Origin: Pseudomonas sp. GR 6-02
Lineage (GTDB): Bacteria; Pseudomonadota; Gammaproteobacteria; Pseudomonadales; Pseudomonadaceae
DNA length: 64,000 bases
Assembly (NCBI RefSeq): GCF_001655615.1
Contig: NZ_CP011567.1
Location: 5,279,001-5,343,000, forward strand
Reading direction: 5' to 3'
The translations under genes and the position numbers were made by a program. Shown here in pieces: positions 44,828 to 53,630 of this stretch (positions are counted from its first letter, which is position 1; every line of letters begins with the position of its first letter). The notes beneath the pieces were generated by a model. That model had not been told where the DNA came from. It saw only the letters and a program-made list of their open reading frames with translations, and searched no databases.

Positions 44828-45109
44828 TTACTTGTTGACAGCGTCGGTCAGGCCTTTGGCCACAACCAGCTTGATCACTTTCTTGGCAGCGATTTCGATG
44901 GCAGCGCCAGTCGAAGGGTTGCGGCCGGTACGGGCAGGACGCTCAGTCACTTTCAGCTTGCCGATACCTGGCAGAGTGATTTCGCCGCCGTTTTCCAGCT
45001 GATCGGCAACGATTTGGCCCAGTTGGTCCAGAGCGTTACGCGCGGTGGTTTTTGGCGCGTCGATAGCTTCAGCGATGTCGGCGATCAGTTGGTCTTTAGT
45101 AAGAGCCAT
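44828..45109 (-). CDS. HU-family nucleoid protein
   Basis: 93 residues starting MALTKDQLIADIAEAIDAP, with the DNA-arm sequence RPARTGRNPSTGAAIEIAAKK. Small dimeric DNA-bending protein of the nucleoid. It resembles Pseudomonas HupN/HupB-type paralogues; which one cannot be settled here. RBS GGAAGGAAC before the ATG. Confidence 0.93.
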   Translation of the reverse strand: MALTKDQLIADIAEAIDAPKTTARNALDQLGQIVADQLENGGEITLPGIGKLKVTERPARTGRNPSTGAAIEIAAKKVIKLVVAKGLTDAVNK

Positions 45110-45506
45110 TGTAGTGTTCCTTCCCTATCAAATTCATATGGATTGCAGAGTGCAGTGTCAGCCATCGAGCCCGATCTTCTGGATCTGGCACCCTCGGCCA
45201 TAACCACGACGAGTCGGGGTTATAGATACCGAAATCAGGGTTTGGTTCGACCTGACAAATGCTGAATGCACGCTTAACGCAGTGACTTCGCGTAAGACCG
45301 GGCAAAACTAGCACAGAGACGGGGAAATATCCGCCTCTAGCTACCCATTTGGTCAGCTTTATTGCTCTAAATCGGGAAAAAATCACATCAGGGTCGCCGG
45401 AGAGCTTCGAATTGCCCTTCGGACCACGCCAAAACCAGTGGTTGCGGTACACTGGGCGCTTTTTCGGGGGAGCACGCCCTCCTCTCTCCAATCAGCCGAG
45501 AAGCCC
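45110..45506. other. 397-bp intergenic region between divergent HU and yejK genes
   Basis: No gene or strong repeat. It must hold the promoters of both genes. A TACACT box at 45448-45453 stands 54 bp before yejK. The stretch is a little more AT-rich than its surroundings, as expected for a strong HU promoter. Confidence 0.6.
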
Positions 45507-46511
45507 ATGCCGATCCGTCATTGCATCGTCCACCTGATCGACAAAAAACCCGACGGCACACCCGCAGTTCTTCACGCCCGCGACTCTGAACTGGCTGAGT
45601 CCGCGGCCATCGAGAACATGCTCGCCGACTTGAATGAAAGCTATAACGCCAAACAGGGCAAAGCCTGGGGGCTGTTCCATCCGGAGTCCGGTGCATTTCC
45701 ATTCAGCGGCTGGCTGAAGGAATACCTCGACGGTGGTCGTGACTTCACGGCCTTCAGCCGGGTGGCGGTCGAGCATCTGCAAAAGCTGATGGAAGAATCC
45801 AACCTCTCGGTCGGTGGCCATGTGCTGTTTGCGCATTACCAGCAAGGCATGACCGATTACCTGGCCATCGCCCTGCTGCACCACAGCGAAGGCGTGGCGG
45901 TGACCGATCAGCTGGACGTGACCCCTTCGCGACATCTGGACCTTGGCCAGTTGCACCTGGCGGCGCGGATAAACGTCTCCGAGTGGCAGAACAACAAGCA
46001 GTCCAAGCAGTACATCTCGTTCATCAAAGGCAAGAACGGCAAAAAGGTTTCGGAGTACTTCCGCGACTTCATCGGCTGCCAGGAAGGCGTCGACGGCCCC
46101 GGTGAAACCCGCACTCTGCTCAAGGCGTTCAGTGACTTCGTCGAAAGCGAAGACCTGCCGGAAGAGTCCGCGCGTGAGAAGACCAAGACCCTGGTGGATT
46201 ACGCCAGCAGCCAGGCCAAAATGGGCGAGCCCATGGGCCTGGAAGAGTTGTCCGGACTGATCGACGAAGATCGCCCGAAAGCCTTCTACGATCACATCCG
46301 CAACAAGGACTACGGCCTGTCCCCGGAGATCCCGGCGGACAAGCGTACCCTGAACCAGTTCCGCCGCTTCACCGGTCGCGCCGAAGGCCTGTCGATCAGC
46401 TTCGAAGCGCACCTGTTGGGTTCGAAGATCGAATACGACGAGGAGGCCGGCACGCTGATCATCAAAGGCCTGCCGACCCAACTGACCGACCAGCTCAAGC
46501 GACGCAACTGA
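45507..46511 (+). CDS. yejK: Nucleoid-associated protein YejK (NdpA)
   Basis: 334 residues from the ATG at 45507, giving [17 protein letters not shown]; 23 more codons are open upstream but cover the promoter. Conserved segments [20 protein letters not shown] and [23 protein letters not shown]. YejK binds the nucleoid and topoisomerase IV in E. coli. Its neighbour on the other strand is an HU gene. It overlaps the glutaredoxin gene by 1 bp (TGATG). Confidence 0.93.
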   Translation: MPIRHCIVHLIDKKPDGTPAVLHARDSELAESAAIENMLADLNESYNAKQGKAWGLFHPESGAFPFSGWLKEYLDGGRDFTAFSRVAVEHLQKLMEESNLSVGGHVLFAHYQQGMTDYLAIALLHHSEGVAVTDQLDVTPSRHLDLGQLHLAARINVSEWQNNKQSKQYISFIKGKNGKKVSEYFRDFIGCQEGVDGPGETRTLLKAFSDFVESEDLPEESAREKTKTLVDYASSQAKMGEPMGLEELSGLIDEDRPKAFYDHIRNKDYGLSPEIPADKRTLNQFRRFTGRAEGLSISFEAHLLGSKIEYDEEAGTLIIKGLPTQLTDQLKRRN

Positions 46512-46861
46512 TGCTCGGTGGCGTGTTGAAAAAATTCCTGCTGATCCTGCTGGTGGTTGTGGTTTACCAGAACTGGGGCAAGATCGAGCGGGTGCTTCAC
46601 CCCTCGCAGGTGGTGTCCGAGCAGACCCAGGCCAAGGCCAACGTCGTGCTCTACGCCACTGACTGGTGCGGCTACTGCAAGCTGACCCGGCGCTTCCTCG
46701 ATCAGAAAGGCATTCCGTACAAGGAATTCGATATCGAGAAGGATGCCGTGGCGCGCAAAGCCTATGAGGCACTCGGCGGACGCGGGATTCCGATCATCGA
46801 TGTGAATGGAACGTTGATTCGCGGGTATGACCCGGACCAGGTGCTTGCGGCGCTGAAATAA
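46511..46861 (+). CDS. Membrane-anchored glutaredoxin-like protein
   Basis: 116 residues. One N-terminal membrane segment (residues 7-19) and then a glutaredoxin fold with the active site C53-G-Y-C56 (TDWCGYCKLTRRF), a cis-Pro region GIPIIDV and GYDPDQVLAAL. Topology probably leaves the Grx domain anchored at the inner membrane; which side depends on the few flanking charges (KK before the segment suggests N-in, domain periplasmic). Start overlaps the yejK stop, so translationally coupled. Confidence 0.88.
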   Translation: MLGGVLKKFLLILLVVVVYQNWGKIERVLHPSQVVSEQTQAKANVVLYATDWCGYCKLTRRFLDQKGIPYKEFDIEKDAVARKAYEALGGRGIPIIDVNGTLIRGYDPDQVLAALK

Positions 46862-46882
46862 CCATCAGCTTCAAACAATCCT

Positions 46883-47002
46883 GTGGCGAGGGGGCTTGCC
46901 CCCGTTCGGCTGCGCAGCAGTCGCAATTTCCCGTGGATACGGTTTTCTCATCGAAATCCTGGGGGCGCTTCGCGACCCAACGGGGGCAAGCCCCCTCGCC
47001 AC
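46883..47002. repeat. REPIN, GTGGCGAGGGGGC family
   Basis: Perfect inverted units 46883-46906 and 46979-47002; core GTGGCGAGGGGGCTTGCCCC. GTGGCGAG outward. It separates the glutaredoxin and GST-like genes, which converge. Confidence 0.92.
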
Positions 47003-47013
47003 AGGTGCGTACG

Positions 47014-47949
47014 TCAGCAAGCCTCTATGCGAAACCCGAACCGCGGAAAGTGCACATGCACCACACCGGCCCGCTCGTCTTCACGGCGCAGAATCAACTC
47101 TTCGCTGCCGGCAAACATCAACTCACCCGCCACCGGATCAACCCCGTAATCAGTCGCCGCGATTACCACCTGCTGGCCAACCTCGAACCCGTTCGGCTCA
47201 TCGAACTGCTCATCCGGCAACGGGGCCGGTGTGGCATTGCGGGCAATCTCTAGCGCTTGCTCGGCCGTCATCTCGCTGAACGCGCCATGACCAAAACCCA
47301 TCACGCGGCCAAACCACGCCGAAACGGCCGGATAAGCATCCACCAACGGTGACGTCACGTGCGTCGCCTTGAGGAACCACAGCGAGTGAGCCAGGGCAAA
47401 GTCGGCAATCGACGGTTCGCCGAACAGGAAGTCCCCCTGCTCACGCTCAAGCTGCTGCTCCAGACGCGCCATGATCGTTGGCCACTGATGCTTTGCCTGC
47501 TCGGCCGACAACCGAGTGGCACTGCCACCGCTGAACAAGCCGGAGCGATCGGCCAGAAATGCCTTGATCGCTTCCGGCGACAATTTGCCGAAGCGCACCG
47601 CTACCGATTCTGGCTGGAACACCAGGCTGACTGCATGCTGGAACACCACCGAATCGGCCCATGCCGCGAAGGTCGCCGTGACCATTTCCTGGCCTTCCGG
47701 GAAAAACGCCGGTGAAGCTTTTTCCTGCTCCAGACGACGAGCGATCAACGCGGTATCGCAATAGACATCAGCACCGATCTGCAACACCGGCGTCTTGCGG
47801 TAGCCGCCGGTCAGGGCTGTCAGATCGGGCTTGGGCATCACCGGCGAGATCATCACAGAGCGCCAGGACAACCCCTTGAAGCCCAGCAGCAAGCGGGCCT
47901 TTTCGGCGAAAGGGGACGTCGGGTAATGATGCAGAATCAACTCGGACAT
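47014..47949 (-). CDS. Glutathione S-transferase-like protein with extra C-terminal domain
   Basis: 311 residues from the ATG at 47949. N-terminal thioredoxin-like GST domain (LILHHYPTSPFAEKARLLL; GGYRKTPVLQIGADVYCDTALIARRLEQ) and a GST helical domain up to about residue 235. Beyond this are roughly 75 residues of beta-strand type (VGQQVVIAATDYGVDPVAGE and VVHVHFPRFGFRIEA) not part of the GST fold. Substrate unknown. The GIY-YIG gene lies 88 bp upstream on the same strand. Confidence 0.88.
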   Translation of the reverse strand: MSELILHHYPTSPFAEKARLLLGFKGLSWRSVMISPVMPKPDLTALTGGYRKTPVLQIGADVYCDTALIARRLEQEKASPAFFPEGQEMVTATFAAWADSVVFQHAVSLVFQPESVAVRFGKLSPEAIKAFLADRSGLFSGGSATRLSAEQAKHQWPTIMARLEQQLEREQGDFLFGEPSIADFALAHSLWFLKATHVTSPLVDAYPAVSAWFGRVMGFGHGAFSEMTAEQALEIARNATPAPLPDEQFDEPNGFEVGQQVVIAATDYGVDPVAGELMFAGSEELILRREDERAGVVHVHFPRFGFRIEAC

Positions 47950-48037
47950 GCTCGGCTCCGCCGCTCGGATAAGGAGCCCGCAGCTTAGCGCGCAATCGGC
48001 AGGCAGCCTACCCATCTGCCTGATGAGCACTTATCAG

Positions 48038-48358
48038 TCAGATTGATAAGCCCGCAGCCGCACTCGCCACCAGACATTCCTTGGCGCTTTTCTTGAGTTT
48101 CTTGATCAAACGCTCCTGGCGCAGCGCTTCGCCTTTATCGCGGCAGCGCTCGGTATAAACCAGCGCCACGGCCGGGCTCGACAGGAAGAAACGCGCGCCC
48201 TTGCCACTCTGATGGGTGGCGAAGCGACGTACGGGATCGTCGCTGATCCCGCAGTAGAGCGAACCATTGGCCGCGCGAACGAGGTAAACGAACCAGGGTT
48301 TGCTGACAGGCACCGACGGTTCGGCGGCAATGACGGAAGATTCGCTCGAGGTGCTCAC
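48038..48358 (-). CDS. GIY-YIG domain small protein (UPF0213 type)
   Basis: 106 residues from a GTG start at 48358. GIY-YIG core: [37 protein letters not shown], with the Tyr and Arg expected for the catalytic fold, then [16 protein letters not shown]. Stand-alone members of this group are common and some act on damaged or single-stranded DNA; no role is established for this one. Confidence 0.9.
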   Translation of the reverse strand: MSTSSESSVIAAEPSVPVSKPWFVYLVRAANGSLYCGISDDPVRRFATHQSGKGARFFLSSPAVALVYTERCRDKGEALRQERLIKKLKKSAKECLVASAAAGLSI

Positions 48359-48398
48359 GTGACGATCAAGGCTTGAAAGAAAACAAGCCGCGATCTTA

Positions 48399-48869
48399 TC
48401 AGCGACTGGCCTGGAATGCCTTCAGGCCCTTCAAGGCCTGAGCACGCACGGCGTTTCTCACCACCGGCGTCCAGCCCAGCAACAGCCCTTTGAAACCCAG
48501 CGCCTGACGCGACCAGCGCCACAGATCAAAACTGTCGTGGTGCTCGCAGATCTTGCCGTCGCGAAATACGAAACGCGCCTGAATGTCGTTGACCACGATA
48601 TTGCCGGTCTGGCTGAACAGGTACGTCGCCACCCAATGGGCGCCGCCAGTGCGCTCATCGCTGCGCACGTTATCGAAGGTCAGGGAGAAGTCCTTGGCGC
48701 GGGTGGTGAGCATGCGCCACATATCGCCGGCATCGCGCCCGCGCAGCTCGCCGAACGCCGGATCACTGAACACCACGTCGTCGGTGTAGCAGGCGCTCAT
48801 GGCCTCGGCATCCAGCCGCTGAAAGGCTTGGTAGAACCGGGTGATCAAGGCGTTGTGGGCATCACTCAT
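48399..48869 (-). CDS. NTF2-like (SnoaL-type) protein
   Basis: 156 residues from the ATG at 48869 (CGGAG in place). NTF2-like cone fold pattern: [37 protein letters not shown], then [41 protein letters not shown]. This fold serves both enzymes and ligand binders. The end ([20 protein letters not shown]) matches a conserved DUF-like tail. Function unknown. Confidence 0.85.
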   Translation of the reverse strand: MSDAHNALITRFYQAFQRLDAEAMSACYTDDVVFSDPAFGELRGRDAGDMWRMLTTRAKDFSLTFDNVRSDERTGGAHWVATYLFSQTGNIVVNDIQARFVFRDGKICEHHDSFDLWRWSRQALGFKGLLLGWTPVVRNAVRAQALKGLKAFQASR

Positions 48870-48969
48870 GGGCAGGCTCCGGAAAATAGGCAGATTGCCA
48901 GCACGATAATCTGCAAACAGACGAAACACCATCAGCATTCGTACCCCGAATACCGACAGTGTGTGCGAA

Positions 48970-50286
48970 TCAGATCTTTTCGCTTTCGACCTGCACGTAC
49001 AGCGAACGCCCGGCACCTAGGCCGGCGATGATCGCGCCGAGACCAATGACACCGAAGATCCAGCCCAGAGCGCTCCAGCCGCCAGTCCAGTCATGCACCA
49101 CACCGACCGCGAACGGCCCCATGGATGCCAGGGTGTAGCCGAAACCCTGGGCCATGCTCGACAGGTTGGCGGCGACATGGGCATCCCTCGAGCGCAGCAC
49201 GATCAGGGTCAATGCCAGGCTGAACGTAGCACCCTGCCCCAGTCCCAGCAGGATTGCCCAGCCCCACAGACCTTCGATCGGCGCATACAGGCAACCGAAC
49301 AAGCCGCCGAGGGTCATTGCCATGACGATCACGATCGCCAGCCGCTGATCCTTGCCACGGGTCGCCAGCCACGGTGCGGCCAGCGAGCTGATCAACTGGA
49401 CAATCACCGAACCCGACAGCACCAGACCGGCCTGGGTTGGCGTCAGACCGCGACCGATCAGAATCGACGGCAGCCAACCGAATACGATGTAGGCCAGAGA
49501 CGATTGCAGGCCCATGTACAAGGTCACTTGCCAGGCCAGCGGATCGCGCAACAGGCCTCGGACCCGATAGGCAACGTTATGTGCGCCGTGTTTCTGACCG
49601 ACTTGCGGCAGCCAGAACATCGCCGCGACCAAGGCCGGAACCACCCAGAAGCCAAGGCCCAGCGCCCAACTCTTATCGAAATGTTCGCTCAACGGCACGG
49701 TCGCGCCCGCCGCCATGGCCGCGCCCAGGCACAGGGCCATGGTGTAGACGCCGGTCATGGTGCCGGCCTGTTTCGAGAAGTCGCGCTTGACGATGCCGGG
49801 CAGCAGCACGCCGATCACCCCGATGCTGGCGCCGGCCAGCACGCTGCCGGCGAAAAGGCCGATCTCGCCGAACGAGCTGCGCAGAATAATCCCGCCGGCC
49901 AACATCAGGAGAATCCCCAGCACCACCCGCTCGGCACCAAAACGTCGCGCAAGCACCGGCGCCAACGGCGCGAACAGACCAAGGCAAAGCACCGGCAAGG
50001 TGGTCAGCAAACCGGCCTGGGCAGCCGATAGCCCCAGTGTTTTCGAGACCTCGCTGAGCATCGGCGCCATGCTCGACAGCGCCGGACGCAAGTTCAGCGC
50101 CACCAGAATCAGCCCCAGCAGCAACAGCCACGGGCGCCGCAGGAGCGGGTGACTTCGCTGAACCTCTGCATCATCGGCCTCGGCATCGATCAACAGCTCT
50201 TCGAGCTCCGCCGTCCGCTTGAGCTCGGTGATGCGGCTGTGGCTCGCCTGCTGACTGGACATCGGATTCTCGGTTTCAAGGTTCAT
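48970..50286 (-). CDS. MFS exporter, CynX/NimT family
   Basis: 438 residues from the ATG at 50286, which overlaps the GntR gene stop by 11 bp; a second ATG at 50262 is possible. About twelve membrane segments after a charged N-terminal stretch; starts PWLLLLGLILVALNLRPALSSMAPML, the CynX/NimT mark. These carry cyanate or 2-nitroimidazole in E. coli; the substrate here is unknown. The overlap with the GntR regulator suggests that this regulator controls it. Confidence 0.88.
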   Translation of the reverse strand: MNLETENPMSSQQASHSRITELKRTAELEELLIDAEADDAEVQRSHPLLRRPWLLLLGLILVALNLRPALSSMAPMLSEVSKTLGLSAAQAGLLTTLPVLCLGLFAPLAPVLARRFGAERVVLGILLMLAGGIILRSSFGEIGLFAGSVLAGASIGVIGVLLPGIVKRDFSKQAGTMTGVYTMALCLGAAMAAGATVPLSEHFDKSWALGLGFWVVPALVAAMFWLPQVGQKHGAHNVAYRVRGLLRDPLAWQVTLYMGLQSSLAYIVFGWLPSILIGRGLTPTQAGLVLSGSVIVQLISSLAAPWLATRGKDQRLAIVIVMAMTLGGLFGCLYAPIEGLWGWAILLGLGQGATFSLALTLIVLRSRDAHVAANLSSMAQGFGYTLASMGPFAVGVVHDWTGGWSALGWIFGVIGLGAIIAGLGAGRSLYVQVESEKI

Positions 50287-50935
50287 TGATCAATTGCCTC
50301 ATCAGGGCTTTGGCCCGTTCCGGGTCGCGTTGTTCGACGGCATCGAGCAGCTCGATATGCAGGTCGAACACCGCTTGGCGTCGGGGGGTGACGTTCAGGG
50401 TCTGACGCAACTGCGCGCCCACGACGCTGGAAAAGTAGCGATACAGCTCGCTGAGGGTCGGGTTGTGCGCCGCGTCCACCAGACGACGGTGAAACACCAG
50501 GTCACAGGCGATGTAGGTGTCGAGATCGCCGTGGTAGTGACTGCCGCTGACGCCCAGCGCCTCGCGCAACGCCACCAGGTCTTCATCGGTGCGGCGTAAT
50601 GCAGCCAGACCGATGGCTTCGACTTCCAGAATGTGCCGGGTTTCCCGAGCCTGTTCCTGAGAGCAGCGGGACAGCGCCTTCATCGTATCCAATGGATCGA
50701 CTACCGCCCGCAGGTAGCTGCCGTCGCCCTGGCGGATCTCGATCAACCCGGAAAACGCCAACACGCGCATGGCTTCGCGCACGGTGTTGCGGCTGATGCC
50801 CAGCTCCGTCGCCAATTCCGGCTCGGTGGGCAAACGCTGGCCGACCGTCCAGACACCTTGATTAATGCGCAGGCGCAGCTGGTCCAGGGCCTGATCGACC
50901 AAGGACCGTTTAATTAATGGAGAAATATCTGACAT
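50276..50935 (-). CDS. FadR/GntR-family regulator (FCD domain)
   Basis: 219 residues from the ATG at 50935, near the conserved winged helix (LIKRSLVDQALDQLRLRINQGVW; LPTEPELATELGISRNTVREAMRVL); an ATG 21 bp upstream is an alternative. A C-terminal all-helical FCD ligand domain follows, with the metal-binding-type HH/D pattern. It precedes and overlaps the MFS exporter gene and probably senses a small carboxylate. Confidence 0.92.
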   Translation of the reverse strand: MSDISPLIKRSLVDQALDQLRLRINQGVWTVGQRLPTEPELATELGISRNTVREAMRVLAFSGLIEIRQGDGSYLRAVVDPLDTMKALSRCSQEQARETRHILEVEAIGLAALRRTDEDLVALREALGVSGSHYHGDLDTYIACDLVFHRRLVDAAHNPTLSELYRYFSSVVGAQLRQTLNVTPRRQAVFDLHIELLDAVEQRDPERAKALMRQLINEP

Positions 50936-51024
50936 AGAATTCGCCCTTTCATCCAATCATAGGATGAATTTTCTGACATGTTAGTCAGCTTCGTCCGACA
51001 AGGCAACGGGCTCACGCAAACCCT

Positions 51025-51049
51025 GTAGGAGCCGGCTTGCTGGCGATGG
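51025..51049 (+). repeat. REP unit upstream of the RAYT gene
   Basis: Starts GTAGGAGCCGGCTTGCTGGC, then GATGG; identical in its 25 bp to the arms of the REPIN at 35491. Confidence 0.95.
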
Positions 51050-51145
51050 CGATCGTACCGACACATTCAGAACTGAACTTTGGCAATGCCCCTCACTATT
51101 GCGTACTAGCCTTCTGTTTCTCTCAAAACACAGGAGGGCAATGGA

Positions 51146-51604
51146 ATGCCCGATCTTCCCCATGCCAATCGCTTACGCGCCGGACGTTATTCCCAAACCG
51201 GCCGAATCTACCTGCTGACAGCTGTCACCTGGAATCGCACCCCGTTTTTTACTGACTGGCGGGCAGGACGTCTGGTGGTAGACCACTTTCGTCAGGCGCA
51301 GACAGAAGAATGGGTCGATTCCCTCGCCTGGGTGGTGATGCCCGACCATTTTCATTGGCTGGTCGAACTGAAGAACAACTCGTTGTCGGCGTTGGTGCTG
51401 GCAACCAAATCACGCAGCGCGCGGGCGGTAAACGCGCGACTGGAGCGCAGAGGGATGGTATGGCAGAGAGGTTTCCATGATCGCGCGATTCGCCGTGAAG
51501 CGGATCTGCAAGCGGTCGCCCGATACATCGTTGCCAATCCATTGCGTGCGGGGCTTGTCACACCTGTGCACGATTACCCATTGTGGGATGCCAAATGGCT
51601 ATAG
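51146..51604 (+). CDS. rayT: REP-associated tyrosine transposase (RAYT)
   Basis: 152 residues, Y1_Tnp / IS200-like fold. HUH motif H68-F-H70 (MPDHFHWL), catalytic Tyr127 in VARYIVANPLRAG and the WQRGFHDRAIR segment, all typical of RAYTs. Flanked by inverted REP units at 51025-51049 and 51635-51659 that match the REPIN at 35491, so the set reads as a non-autonomous element with its enzyme. RAYTs move or copy REPINs and are usually single-copy and vertically inherited. The reading frame is intact. Confidence 0.95.
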   Translation: MPDLPHANRLRAGRYSQTGRIYLLTAVTWNRTPFFTDWRAGRLVVDHFRQAQTEEWVDSLAWVVMPDHFHWLVELKNNSLSALVLATKSRSARAVNARLERRGMVWQRGFHDRAIRREADLQAVARYIVANPLRAGLVTPVHDYPLWDAKWL

Positions 51605-51634
51605 CCGGGATACTCGGTGGCGTCTGGTATGCCG

Positions 51635-51659
51635 CCATCGCCAGCAAGCCGGCTCCTAC
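51635..51659 (-). repeat. REP unit downstream of the RAYT gene (inverted)
   Basis: Reverse complement of the unit at 51025, 30 bp after the RAYT stop codon. All 25 bases match. Confidence 0.95.
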
Positions 51660-51698
51660 AGGGTTCGCGGTCAGCAGGTGGAGCGTTTCATTGGAGCA

Positions 51699-51731
51699 AA
51701 AAAAACCCGGAACAGAGTCCGGGTTTATTTC
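51699..51731 (-). terminator. Terminator of the aapJQMP operon
   Basis: On the minus strand: AAACCCGGACTCTGTTCCGG then GTTTTTTTT. Stem AAACCCGGA / TCCGGGTTT, eight T, 16 bp after the aapP stop. Confidence 0.92.
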
Positions 51732-51746
51732 ACTGCCAAGCGCCTA

Positions 51747-52511
51747 TCAATGCAGGATCTGGCTCAGGAACAACTTCGTCCGCTCGTTCTGCGGGTTGTC
51801 GAAGAAGTCGTTCGGCGCGGCCTGCTCGACGATTTCACCCTTGTCCATGAAGATCACGCGGTTGGCCACGGTACGGGCGAAGCCCATTTCGTGGGTCACG
51901 CAGAGCATGGTCATGCCGTCTTCGGCCAGGCCGATCATGGTGTCCAGAACCTCTTTCACCATCTCCGGGTCGAGTGCCGACGTCGGTTCGTCGAACAGCA
52001 TGATTTTCGGTTTCATGCACAGGGCACGGGCAATCGCCACACGCTGTTGCTGACCACCGGACAGTTGCCCTGGGTATTTATGCGCCTGCTCTGGAATGCG
52101 TACGCGTTCCAGGTAATGCATGGCGATTTCTTCGGCCTTGCGCTTGGGCATCTTGCGTACCCACATCGGCGCCAGGGTGCAGTTCTGCAGAATGGTCAGG
52201 TGCGGGAACAGGTTGAAGTGCTGGAACACCATGCCGACTTCACGGCGGATCGCTTCGATCTGCTTGAGGTCGTTGGTCAGTTCCACGCCATCGACCACGA
52301 TACGGCCCTGCTGGTGTTCTTCCAGGCGATTGAGGCAACGGATGGTGGTGGATTTGCCGGAACCCGACGGGCCGCACAGCACGATACGCTCGCCCTGCTT
52401 GACGTTCAGGTTGATGTCTTTCAACACGTGGAACTGGCCGTACCACTTGTTTACGCCCTGCATCTGAATAATGCCTTGAGGACTCACAGGCTGTTTGATC
52501 GCTTCACTCAT
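51747..52511 (-). CDS. aapP: General L-amino acid ABC transporter, ATP-binding protein
   Basis: 254 residues. Walker [10 protein letters not shown] (about 46-54), Q-loop [10 protein letters not shown], signature LSGGQQQR, Walker [13 protein letters not shown] and the H-loop THEMGFA. Polar amino-acid (PAAT) family ATPase that powers AapQM. Last gene of aapJ-aapQ-aapM-aapP; the terminator follows. Confidence 0.95.
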   Translation of the reverse strand: MSEAIKQPVSPQGIIQMQGVNKWYGQFHVLKDINLNVKQGERIVLCGPSGSGKSTTIRCLNRLEEHQQGRIVVDGVELTNDLKQIEAIRREVGMVFQHFNLFPHLTILQNCTLAPMWVRKMPKRKAEEIAMHYLERVRIPEQAHKYPGQLSGGQQQRVAIARALCMKPKIMLFDEPTSALDPEMVKEVLDTMIGLAEDGMTMLCVTHEMGFARTVANRVIFMDKGEIVEQAAPNDFFDNPQNERTKLFLSQILH

Positions 52512-52522
52512 AAACTACGCTC

Positions 52523-53620
52523 CTAACGCTTGTGGCCAGTGTCCAGCTTGCGTTCCAAATGCATGGAATAGCGGGACATACCAAAACAGAAAATCCAGAA
52601 CACCAGGGCCGCGAACACATAGCCTTCAGTGGCCATGCCCAACCATTTCGGGTCGGCGGCGGCTTGCTTGACGCTGTTGAGCAAGTCGAACAGGCCGATG
52701 ATGATCACCAGGCTCGTGTCCTTGAACAGCGCAATGAAGGTGTTGACGATGCCAGGGATTACCAGCTTCAGGGCTTGCGGCAAAATCACCAGGCCCATGC
52801 TGCGCCAGTAACCGAGGCCCATCGCCGCAGCCGCTTCGTACTGACCTTTAGGGATCGCTTGCAGACCGCCACGCACCACCTCGGCGATGTAGGCCGACTG
52901 GAACAGGATCACGCCGATCAACGCCCGCAGCAATTTGTCGAAGTTCATGCCTTCGGGCAGGAACAACGGCAACATCACCGACGACATGAACAGCACCGTG
53001 ATCAACGGCACACCGCGCCAGAACTCGATGAAGGTCACGCAGACCACCCGAATCGCCGGCATGTTCGAACGACGGCCCAGGGCCAGCACGATACCCAGCG
53101 GCAGTGCGCCGACGATACCAACGGTAGCGATCACCAGGGTCAGCATCAGGCCGCCCCACTGGCTGGTCGCCACCTGGCTCAGACCGAATACACCACCGTG
53201 CAGCAGGAGGTAGGCAATGATCGGATAGAGCACCAGAAAGCTCAGGCCGTAGATTGCCTTGTGCGGAACACGTGCGATGAACAACGGCGCCACGCCGATG
53301 ACTGCCAGCCACACGGTCAGGTCCACGCGCCAGCGCAAGTCCACCGGGTAGTAGCCATACATGAACTGGCCGAAGCGCTGCTCAATGAACACCCAGCAGG
53401 CACCGGCCTTGGTGCAATCGGCACGGGTGGTGCCGACCCAATTGGCGTCGAGAATCGCCCAGCTCACGAGCGGCGGAACTATCAGGTAAATCAGATAGAA
53501 CGCGAACAGCGTCAGCAGGGTGTTGATCCAGCTGGAAAACATGTGCGCCCGCATCCACGCCACGACACCGATGCTGCTGCTCGGTGGAGGCATGTCGGGT
53601 TTGAAAGTATGAGTCGTCAT
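52523..53620 (-). CDS. aapM: General L-amino acid ABC transporter permease AapM
   Basis: 365 residues, longer than normal PAAT permeases because of an N-terminal part with extra membrane segments (residues 25-120), as in the Aap system. The C-terminal permease domain has the EAA loop (EAAAAMGLGYWRSMGLVILPQAL). It pairs with AapQ. It starts 10 bp after aapQ and ends 11 bp before aapP. Confidence 0.94.
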   Translation of the reverse strand: MTTHTFKPDMPPPSSSIGVVAWMRAHMFSSWINTLLTLFAFYLIYLIVPPLVSWAILDANWVGTTRADCTKAGACWVFIEQRFGQFMYGYYPVDLRWRVDLTVWLAVIGVAPLFIARVPHKAIYGLSFLVLYPIIAYLLLHGGVFGLSQVATSQWGGLMLTLVIATVGIVGALPLGIVLALGRRSNMPAIRVVCVTFIEFWRGVPLITVLFMSSVMLPLFLPEGMNFDKLLRALIGVILFQSAYIAEVVRGGLQAIPKGQYEAAAAMGLGYWRSMGLVILPQALKLVIPGIVNTFIALFKDTSLVIIIGLFDLLNSVKQAAADPKWLGMATEGYVFAALVFWIFCFGMSRYSMHLERKLDTGHKR

Positions 53621-53630
53621 GCGCTCTTCC

